64,000 nucleotides of DNA from assembly GCA_008729055.1 (NCBI GenBank), contig SDUX01000001.1, forward strand, positions 1,054,001 to 1,118,000, given 5' to 3'. Shown one piece after another: positions 1-8,900 of this stretch. The DNA comes from Pyropia haitanensis. Its lineage: Eukaryota; Rhodophyta; Bangiophyceae; Bangiales; Bangiaceae. How positions within the stretch are numbered: position 1 is the first letter of the stretch; each line of letters begins with the position of its first letter. The position numbers were made by a program, and so were the translations under genes. The notes beneath the pieces are model-generated. The model did no database searches. It saw only the letters and a program-made list of their open reading frames with translations, and was not told where the DNA came from.

Positions 1-560
1 CACCTTCCCCCCCCCCCCTCCCGGCATGCCCCACGCGGCTTGCCCCCCACCCGCCGCCCCCCTCCAGGCTTCCGCAGCCGATGCCGCTGCCGACGCCGCT
101 GCTGCCACCCGTGTCCCAGCCGCCGCCGTCGTTGGCGACGGCAACTGCGGTGAGTGTGGCCGCGGGGGCCGCGCCAGCGCCGCCGTCAACCGCACCTCCC
201 GCCCCCCCACCCCAGCGCGCCGCCGTCGCCGCCGGCACCTTCCCCCCCCCCCCTCCCGGCACGCCCCACGCGGCTTGCCCCCCACCCGCCGCCCCCCTCC
301 AGGCTTCCGCAGCCGATGCCGCTGCCGACGCCGCTGCTGCCACCCGTGTCCCAGCCGCCGCCGTCGTTGGCGACGGCAGCTGCGGTGAGTGTGGCCGCGG
401 GGGCCGCGCCAGCGCCGCCCTCAACCGCACCTCCCGCCCCCCGACCCCAGCGCGCCGCCGTCGCCGCCGACACCTTCCCCCCCCCCCTTCCGGCACCCCC
501 CTCGCGGCTTGGACCAACATCGCCGGCGGCGCCGTCGGGTGCTGCGGCCACCGCGGCGGT
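1..560. repeat. 235-bp tandem repeat, about 2.3 copies
   Basis: The same sequence begins at 1, 236 and 471, giving a 235-bp period. The first two copies differ by only a few bases; the third decays after about 70 bases. Each unit carries a C-run of 12 or so and codes for Pro/Ala/Arg-rich nonsense in several frames on both strands. No protein signature was recognised. It continues into unstructured GC-rich DNA up to the transposase stop near 826. Confidence 0.85.
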
Positions 561-825
561 GAGGCCGCCGCGCACCGTCGCAGCGGCGGCGAGGGCCTCC
601 CACGGGAGCGCGTCTCTTCCCCCCCCTCCCCGATGCGGCGGCGGCCGCCTGCAGACCGCCCCCCCCCCGCCCCCCCCCCCGCCGACTGCCGCAGCCAACG
701 CCGCTGCCGACGCCGCTGCTGCCACCCGCGTCCCAGCAGCTGTTGTCATGTAGAGAAGCAGCCACCGCCCCAAGCCGCCACCCGAGTCCGTCGGTGTTCG
801 GGCCGTATCACGCCTACTGCACGAG
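561..825. other. GC-rich stretch without a recognisable gene
   Basis: The stretch is C-run and GCN-rich sequence between the 235-bp repeats and the end of the transposase gene. If the DNA transposon is intact, its terminal inverted repeat should lie here, but I could not find a matching partner beyond 13619. Confidence 0.5.
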
Positions 826-3800
826 CTACGACGCGCTGTTGAGCAATCTGATAGCTCGTTGCTGCGCCGGCGTAGTAGACTTGAACAGCTTGTTCAGCAA
901 GAAGAACCGGTCACGCACCCCATCAAAAGCAACGGCACGTTGTCCAGACAAACGTCTGCTGCCGTCCAACAGCTCCACGTCCGGTACGATCTGGCAGATC
1001 CGCAGCAGGCGGTCGATTGGAACAGCCTCCAGGGTCGGCCACTCCGCGGCGTCGTCGTCAAACGCCCAACGCAGCCGTTTGTATCCGGCAGCAGCAAAAG
1101 GCGACCCTGTCAGCGGTACCGCCAGCTTCATACGTTGCACCAATACCACCCCAGTAGCATGGCAAGCAGAGCCACGCGCCGCGACGAGCCTCACGCGACC
1201 GTACCTGACGTCCCCGCCGTCTGCAGGCCTGTACATAACATCGTCATGCCAGGCTGCATTGTGGTAGCTCTCCGCCGACCGCACAAGCTCGGGGCTTGGA
1301 AGCGCACCCCACTCGTAGGTGGCGGTGAAGCGCGTGGATGAAAGAACGGTAACGAAACCATCAGCAGGCAGGCCCAGTACGCTCGCCGCTTTGCTCATGC
1401 CAGGTCTGCTAGTGATCACGCGTAGTGCAATCAACGCCCCGCCTGTCGCTCCCAGGCGAACGCTGCGAGAGTCCGAGAGCGCCGCCGGTTCGTCATTGTC
1501 GTCTGACTCGTCCGTCTCGCTGTCGTCCCCGTCCCGATCGTGGCCACCGGTGGCGTTCGCCGCCAGCTCGTCCTTTTCCGCCTGGAGTATGAGACGAGCC
1601 TGCGTCACCTTGAGCTGCTGCCGACCCGCCGTCTGCACCTGACGGTTGGTCAACTTGTATCCGGCCTTCTCCTCCTTGTGCTTCTGCTCGTTGAAGCTGG
1701 TGTCCGCCATGCACAGGTCGTCGCGAAGCATCACCTCATCACACGTGTGGCACAGCACCTCATGCAGCTTGGGGGTACTCTTGCGACCAAAAAGCGGCTC
1801 CAGCATCCCCAACACGAAGTTCCGTGTCTGCTGCCGCACAGCGGCGGTGCGCTCGGCGCGGGATGATCGCGCGCCGGCCTCGTTGTAGCCGTGGACATAG
1901 TGCATTAACTCACCAAATGCGATCATGGTCGCCGTCACTGCATCCTCCGGCAGCATGTCCCCGAAGCGCTCAAAGAAAGGCTCCCAGTCGTAGGGCGACC
2001 CGTCGCCGTCTGGGTGACCCGCCGCCTTGTTGGCAATGCGTGCCTTGGCGCGCGCCTTGACAGCGGTCCAGTTGGCGGGACCGAACAAGCCCGCCGTCAT
2101 CAACCCATACGCCGCCGCCCCAGCACGGAGCTGGGCACCCGAAAAAGTTGCCTGCTTGACGCCAGGCAGCACGAAGTACCTGGAGAAGCAGAAGCACAAC
2201 ACTGAGAGAAGCGTTGATGAAAAAAATACAAAACATACGTCGTCAGGTTCAATGTCAAGACAGAGGCTCGCTGCCTGGAGCGTCAACCACACCTTCACAC
2301 GTGTCGAAGTCGCCCTAGCAGACCGAGTCCCCGAGACCCTCGCAGTCATCCCAGCCCTCTTGGACGCACCCCGGAGCAACAGTCGACACTGCTGACCGTC
2401 GGCCAAGCAGCTTTGAACGGGCGTTGGCCGCCTCAAGTGTCCACGAAACAAAGCCGCGAACGGCAGGGCCGTTGCCGCAAACTTTCACGAGCCACTCCAC
2501 AGCCCAGTTGGTGATGTCCCTGGAGATTCCCAAGGCAAATACCTGCTCCAGGCATCCGATGAACGCCAATGCCACCCGATCACAGGCAATCGTAGAACGA
2601 CGAGCAGAGCGGATGCGAAGGCGACAGGTCAGAGTGAGTCAAGTGACGCATCTCAGCTCACATGCAGCCCACCCAGGACACAAACTCGCCCTCCATCGGC
2701 ACACTCAGAAACCTACGTGCAGAGTATCAAGCCCAAACACTCTGAACAGCATGTACGGTGGAGTGCCCAAACCGGCCATTGCCGCAAGTGCCGGTGGCAG
2801 AGCGTTGCAACTGTGCGCGTAGCACAGGCGGTCGCGCTCTCCTGAGCTGCCGCGAACGTCGCTCGCAGACAGGGCATGCGCCACGAGCATGTCGGTAACG
2901 GTGCCGACCACATCTCTGTGACCAGCATCGAGAGCTGCAGCGCTCCCAGACACACTCATCTCCGCCATACACGTGCAGCACGGGTGTGCACATCCGACGC
3001 CACGGAGACACAGTGCAGCCCGCTTCTCGGGGTAGTCCGCGCTGTAGCAAACCACCCGTGGGTAGGCGCGCCACACACCGAGCTCGCCGCCAAAGTCAAC
3101 ATCAACACCATCATGACTGGAGCGAATGACGTCGCGGATGGCAACAAAGAGAGACCGCTGAAACAGCTCCCGTCGGGCATTGCGAGCCCTATCTGCGCTG
3201 CCGACACCCACCTGGGCAAAAACTTGGGGAAGGGCACCGACGGAGATAAACTTACGCGCCGTGTCGGGGCGCCGGATCTCGCACGCCATGCGAAGTGGGT
3301 GTGCCATAGCAGCCCCAGAGTTCGGAAGCGTCGTGCCATCGGAGTAGAACGTGAGCGGCAACACAAACGCCCTGCCGCCGTGCGACTGGCGCACCTCGGC
3401 CTCGTACTGGTCAAAAATGGCCCCCCGGGAAGGACCCACCAGCTCACTAGGAGCACCTGACTCGTTGGACGAGAAGAGGTGCTTCATAGGACATTTTTTC
3501 AGGTCCGCCAGGATCAGCTGCAGCCCGCTACGGTAGCCGAGCACATACGACCCCGACGGAGACGCAAGAGTGGTCTCTCGCCAGCCGGCCAGGTTAACAA
3601 GGCGCTCCCGTTCGTGGTTTACTGCGTCGGAGAACGCCGTCGCGGAGTTGAAGGCCGCCTTCACCACCGCGGCCGCCGACCGGGGCGGCGCCTCACCACC
3701 TCCGGGTGTGGTGACGAGCAAACGCCACAGCTCCCGGCACGCCTGCGTCGGATGCCCGGTCCTGGTCGACAGAGTAGAATTGTACAGCACCTGCCGCAAA

Positions 3801-3830
3801 AACGGTGACGTGAAGCGAGTGGGTTGTGCG
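826..3830 (-). pseudogene. Plavaka-like transposase, main and C-terminal part (interrupted gene)
   Basis: The first exon, read from 3830 down to a GTAGGT donor at 2716, carries the transposase core. It contains LPLTFYSDGTTLPNSG, a downstream RREL-FQRSL block, YSADYPEK, and a Cys-rich knuckle CAHPCCTC, ending in GLDTLH. This motif order is the Plavaka/CACTA-like DDE transposase core. Exons continue near 2575-2300 and from about 2148 to the stop at 826, with a GTATGT donor at 2238. The last exon has KLHEVLCHTCDEV and NEQKHKEEKAGYKLTN, the typical C-terminal block. Splice acceptors between 2575 and 2150 are uncertain. The gene is broken because its N-terminus lies beyond the LTR element at 13258-13619. 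The apparent leader in front of residue AQPTRF is LTR sequence, not a real N-terminus. Confidence 0.75.
3826..3830. repeat. Target site duplication, left copy (GTGCG)
   Basis: GTGCG lies immediately before the LTR end TGTGG at 3831, and the same five bases follow the other LTR at 13253. A 5-bp duplication is the usual signature of Ty3/gypsy integrase. Confidence 0.93.
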
Positions 3831-4564
3831 TGTGGCAAGTCGGGTGTCCACAGGGTACCGTAGTCAGGGGGGAGGGTTGACGCACAAACCCGTAACCGCA
3901 GTGCCAAAACTATGGCAAGTAAACGGGACAAAGAAGGATACGTTTAGACCTGACGAGCAGGGAGGAGCGGGGCGAGAACGCCGTCGCGTGCCCAGAAGAG
4001 GCACGCGCGCGCCCGCCGCAACCCTCGATCGGACAGGTCGACCGGGCAGGGTCGACCTGTCCTAAGAAATAGAAGCGAAATCCCTCCAAGACGATAATTG
4101 CATGCAAAATTGGTGAGTACCCCCCGAAAGGGCGTACCACAATCGATAGGTCGATCCTATCGATCGTCACAGGGAGTACTCGATCCAGCTCCCGCGGCCG
4201 TCCTCCCCCGGCCCGGGAGCTGTCCCTCGGGTCGAAGGATCGCCCGCCGGCGCACGCCTTCGACCCAATCACAAGCGACCTAGGGGGGGGGCTAGCCCCA
4301 CCCGTGACGCGACCGTTCGGGCCCGGTGCGCCGCCCGACCCTTTTACAGGGGTCGGGGAGAGGGGTCGCACGACGCCCCCGGCGGGTGTGGCCGCCCGTG
4401 GGGCTGCGGCGTGTGCCGTCCACTGAGTCGTGGACGGCCCCCCGCGTGCCCCCTTAGGCGCACATATGCCATGGGTGTGGCCACCCGCGGGGCTGCAGCG
4501 CGCGGCCGTCCACGGCTGTGGGACGGCCCCCGCGTGCCCCCCCCCTAGGCGTATATATGCCACA
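3831..4564 (-). repeat. 3' LTR (734 bp)
   Basis: The LTR begins TGTGG and ends CCACA on the plus strand, a perfect 5-bp inverted terminal repeat that keeps the canonical TG...CA ends. It is identical to 12518-13252 except for one base substitution and a 9 versus 10 G-run near 4273. A direct duplication lies inside it: two copies of a roughly 100-bp block ending in the CCATGGGTGTGG and CGTATATATGCC regions. Confidence 0.95.
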
Positions 4565-4573
4565 TACCCCCCG
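4565..4573 (-). promoter_or_regulatory. Putative polypurine tract
   Basis: On the element's sense strand the bases just before the 3' LTR read ACGGGGGGTA. This short purine run is in the position expected for plus-strand priming. It is weak, because only eight of ten bases are purines. Confidence 0.4.
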
Positions 4574-4920
4574 TGTTAGCTTGTCGCCGTCCCATCGGCG
4601 ACCAGGTTGCCTCGTCCGTCGCGCTGACGGACGATGCCGGTGCCGCACCGGTGGTGCAGCGGTATGGCGGGGACGATCCCCCTTCGGCAGGCCCGAAGGG
4701 GGCGGGCGGCCCTGCGTCGGCGCGGACGCCGACCAGGTTCCTGCACGCCTGGGGCATATCCCGAGGTCGGCTGCAGGAGGCGTTGCGCGACGGCGCGACG
4801 CGGGCGGACGAGCGCTTGGCCGCGGCCAAGGCGGCGGACAAGGAGGAGCGGGAACAAGGCCGGCAGCGCGCTCGTGCTGCCCACCGCGCGGCGCAGGCAG
4901 CGGCACGCGCACACGCTTAG
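4573..4920 (+). other. Antisense open frame next to the 3' LTR
   Basis: The frame is open antisense to the element from 9 bases inside the LTR boundary to a stop at 4920. The predicted peptide has a charged, helix-forming C-terminal half (ADERLAAAKAADKEEREQ, then Ala/Arg heptad-like sequence). There is no ATG in the frame, so it would need a spliced leader from the LTR, where a plus-strand TATATAT lies at 4551-4557. Additional antisense ORFs between pol and the 3' LTR are known in some plant LTR elements. The minus strand is also open here, so coding status is unproven. Confidence 0.3.
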
Positions 4921-5188
4921 CGTGGGTCGTCGGCGGGTCCTGCCCGTGACGCTTGCGCAGGTCGGCGGGATGCCGACCGGCTTAACGCTGGCCGCTTCCG
5001 TCGGCGGCCGGCGTCCGTTCCTCTTCCCGCCCGGGGAGACGATACACTTCGGGATCCCGTAGAGACCGGGGCGGCGGCGGGCGCATCGTCTTCGACCGAG
5101 GACGGAAGGGCCCACCGCCGGGTCGCCGTCAGGGTCGGCGAACCCTCGTGCGGCTGGGGCGGGCCGTCGTCGACAAGACGACGAGGCG

Positions 5189-5920
5189 GTGGCGCGTGCT
5201 GCGGCGGCTCAGGCGGCTGCCGCAGCGACGGTAGCGGAACGGGCCGCCGAGGCGGCGGCGGCGGAGCACGCCGCCGATCCTGCTGACGCGGCCCGCGAGC
5301 GCGCCAAGGCGTTCGCTGAGCAGCAGGGGGCAGCCGCGGCGGCTCAACGTCGTTGGGCCGCTGGCGGGGGCGAAGACGCCCCAGGGTCCCCCCGGCACGG
5401 GGGGTCTTCGCGTAGCCGTGGACGCGGTCGGGGCGGACGTGGTGGCGGTCGAGCGCCACGCACGTCGGCTCGGGGTCGGCCTCCCCTGTCGGGTACGGCG
5501 GGGGGGTCGGGTGAGCGTCCCTCGGCTGGGGACGCTGCCGGGGCGGGGGACTTTGGCAGCCCTCTTCGTGGGAAGAGGGGCCGCCGCGGCAGCGGCTCGG
5601 ACCCGGGCGCCTCCAAGAATTACCGGTCGCGCTCGCGTCGTCGGCACAGTCGTTCCGAGGACACGACAAGTGCGTGCCGCGGCCGACGTGAGCGGTCGTC
5701 TTCGCTGACGACCTCGAGCCGTGCGCGGCGGCGGTCTCCGCGGCGCCGTCGTCGTTCACGTCGTTTCGTCCTACGACAGGACGGGTCGGGGTCGACGGCG
5801 GAGACGCGGCCCACCCGCCGACGGCGAGGTTCGCCGTCGTCGTCCGGTTCAGCGCACCGACGTCGGGCCGGGCGCGGGTCACGCCACGCCTCGCGGCCAC
5901 TCTGCTACTCGCCGGCATGA
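5189..5920 (+). CDS. Antisense accessory ORF of the retrotransposon (243 aa, unknown)
   Basis: This ATG-initiated frame is antisense to pol and ends 15 bases into its 3' end (stop near 5920; pol stop at 5905). Residues 1-60 form an Ala/Glu/Gln-rich predicted coiled coil (AERAAEAAAAEHAAD, then RERAKAFAEQQG). The rest is Arg/Ser-rich and resembles an RS-type basic tail (SRSRRRHSRSE, RRRSPRRRRRSRRF). No domain was recognised. A coiled coil followed by a basic tail would suit a nucleic-acid-binding accessory protein, but GC-rich DNA makes long chance frames common and the opposite strand is also open over 337 codons. Confidence 0.35.
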   Translation: MARAAAAQAAAAATVAERAAEAAAAEHAADPADAARERAKAFAEQQGAAAAAQRRWAAGGGEDAPGSPRHGGSSRSRGRGRGGRGGGRAPRTSARGRPPLSGTAGGSGERPSAGDAAGAGDFGSPLRGKRGRRGSGSDPGASKNYRSRSRRRHSRSEDTTSACRGRRERSSSLTTSSRARRRSPRRRRRSRRFVLRQDGSGSTAETRPTRRRRGSPSSSGSAHRRRAGRGSRHASRPLCYSPA

Positions 5921-8900
5921 TTTCGCTCAAAGCGAAATACTATCGTGGTCCAGACCGGTGGGTGCTCAGCCACCCATAGGTCGGGACTCGCGGGCGAGCG
6001 GGGGAAGCACTCCAAGGGTAACTCCTCGTACTCGAAGCATCGGTTCATGAAGATACTGAACCATTCTTGCGCTTCCCACCGGGGAGCGAGGAGGGTGAGG
6101 GCCAATGGAGGGCCACTTGCCAGTCGCTCGGCAATCTCCGGGAGGAGCGAGGTCGGGGGGTTCGCCCACGCGTTGTGGGGCGTCCAGTCGTGACTCATTG
6201 AGTCACGCCACTCGGCCCCGGGCTCGCACTCCTTGGAGCCGAACCGCTCGAACCTCTTGTTCGCCCGAGTGGCGAACAAGTCGATGGTGTGAGGCCCGTG
6301 GAGCTTCTCCAACCGGTCCACGATTGCTCGGGGAGCCGTCCAGTCCGCCCGCTCCGGTATGTTACGGGGGAAGTTCGTGGGGAATGTACTGCGTAGGTAG
6401 TACAGGGGGATGACCTCGCCCACCTGCCCGCGCGGGTGGGTCCAGATGAGTCGCGCTTGGACGTGACCGTCGGGCGATTGGTGGAAGGCGATGATGGTTG
6501 GCACCCACCTGACGCTGGGGGTGACCGCGTTCACGCGGGCGTCCGGGTGTGGGAGGCCTTGGCTCTGCGACCTGAGTGTCATCTTAGTTGGTGACCACTC
6601 GTACCCCGGCACTTGCTTGTTCTGGTTCCGCAGGTACCGCAGGACCAAGTGCTTCGGCAGGTCGCCGAGCGGCGTCCACACGTCGTCGTTGCTCTGGTAC
6701 CCCCACCACCGCACCTTGGCTTGGTGCTCCCCGTCGACGCATCGATACCCGACGAGCTTGTCGATGAGGTAGTCGTCCATCACGGATGGACGGTCGGACA
6801 AGTTCACCTTGTCCTTGAGCAGGGCATGAGGGGTGGCGTCGGCTTCGCCGGCTGCATCGGGTCTTGGGGCTGGCGTCGCTTGGTCCCATGACACTCTGCT
6901 CTCCTCGTCCCCCACCTGGACAACGAACGTCTTGTCGTCCAGGTCGACGACAAGGAACGGCCCGTTCGTGGGGCTGGACAACTTGTGCTCGCGTTGGTGT
7001 GCCTTCAGGTACACGTAGTCGCCGATCTTGACATCCTTGTTCCGGGTGGCAAGGTTCTTGTCGTACGTCTTCTTGTAGCGCTGCTGCGTCTTGCGCAGAG
7101 CCTCGGCCACCTTGGGTATGGTCTTGCGGAGCCGGGCCATGAAGGAGCGCTTGACCGACAAGGGCGAGCCGTCCTTGGTGGTGCCGTGTGCCTGGATAGA
7201 CACACCGGGTGGCGGGCTGTGCACCGTGAGGTTCGGGATCCGTCTGGGGATGACCAGCTCGAACGGTGCCACGCCCGTCGATCGATGCGGCTGCGTGTTG
7301 TACGCGTACGTGAGGATGGGTAGGAGCTCATCCCACCGTTGCGGGTTATCCGCAACGTAGTGCCGGAGCTGCTTGACGATGGTGCGGTTGTACCGCTCCA
7401 CTTGCCCGTTTGTCTGCGGGTGGTACGGCGTCGACTCCCTTGTCTCAATGCCAAGGGTCCGGCACACGGCGATGAAGAACTTCGACATGAACTGGCTTCC
7501 TTGATCCGACAGGAGCACGTCGGGTGGCCCGTAGCTGGCCACCCATACCTCCACCAACGCCGAGGCTACCGTGACAGCGGTCACCTTCTTCAGGGCGACG
7601 CAACGGACGACCTTGGAGAAGCGGTCGGTGAATGCCAACACGTACTTGTTGCGCGTCAACGAGACAGGCAGCGGCCCGAGGATGTCGACGTTGACTTCCG
7701 TCAACGGCTCGGTCGCCGGGAACAGCCTCATCGGCGCCGTGTGGCGTCGCAACGCAAGCCGGCTCTGTGCACATGCGGCGCACCGCGTGACCACTCCGTA
7801 GGCGTCGGTGGCCATCGACGGCCAGTAGAACCGGCGCCGCATGGAGTAGTACATCCGGTTCGATCCCGGATGTCCTTCCGTGGTCGGGAAGTGGGCCAAG
7901 TGGAGCAACCTCGCCCGATGCTTGTGCGGGACCACAAGCTGGTCCCCGTCGAGGCCCTCTCGGTAGAGCGCGCCGTCCTTCACCGAGAAGTTGGGGGCCT
8001 TGCCTGCGGCCATCTTCTTGCGGATGACCTTGCACAAGGCGTCGGTCGCCTGGTCCGCTACTAGGTCCTCAAACGCGACCGGCGTCAGCCGTACCGCGTG
8101 GGTGTACCGCCCCCTCTGCAAGCTTCTGGCCGTCTCGGCCAGAGCCAAGCATGGGATCTCGTCGTCGAGATCCGAGTCGTCAAGGGCGCCGGTGCGCGTC
8201 CGTGACAAGAAGTCGGGTGCATGATGACTTGCACCAGGCTTGTACAAGACGTCGAAGGTGAACTCGGCCAAGCGGAGGCGCCATCGCATCAACCGGCTGC
8301 TTGGGTCGGTGGTATTGTAGATCCACCTTAGTGCCTGATGGTCCGTTCGCACCGTGAACTTGTTGCCGTCCAAGAAGTGCCGTAAGGTCAGCACTCCCCA
8401 CACAAGTCCAAGGCATTCGCGTTCCGTCGTGCAGTAGTTCTGCTCGGCCGGCTTCAGCGTGCGGCTGTAGTAGCCCACCGGTTGCAGCTGTCCATCTTCT
8501 TGTTCTTGCAACAAGGCGCACCCGAGCTGGTCCGCGCACGCGTCGACGTCGACCACGAATCGACGGGTGGGGTGCGGGATGGTGAGCACCGGCGGTGTCA
8601 CCAATGCTTGTTTGAGGTCTTCAAACGCCGCGAGTTGTTCTGCCGTTGGTTCAGGCAGATCCGGGCCGACGTCGTTCTTGGTCAGCTCGGTTAATGGTCT
8701 CGCTCTCTTGGCGAAGTCCTTGACGAAGCGTCGGTAGACGTTGCAGGCGCCGAGGAAGCTCTTCATATGGGTCTTCGTCTTGGGGAAGGTGGCCCGTTTG
8801 AGGGCCTCGGTGTTCTTGTTGTGCACCTTGAGTTGGCCGGGGCAGACCAAGTGACCGAGGTACTCGACTTCTTTCTTGAAGAAGGCACACTTCTCAAGGT

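Noticed and set aside
3831..3931. Signal-peptide-like start MSRLLAIVLALRLRVCAS in front of the transposase frame
   Set aside because: The same 34 residues occur in the other LTR at 12518-12618. They are LTR sequence read in frame by chance, and the true N-terminus lies at 13258-13619.
4917..5930. 337-codon minus-strand frame downstream of pol as an envelope-like ORF
   Set aside because: It has an ATG and overlaps the pol stop, but the peptide is Pro/Arg-rich with no signal peptide or membrane helix. It is probably the mirror of the antisense ORF.
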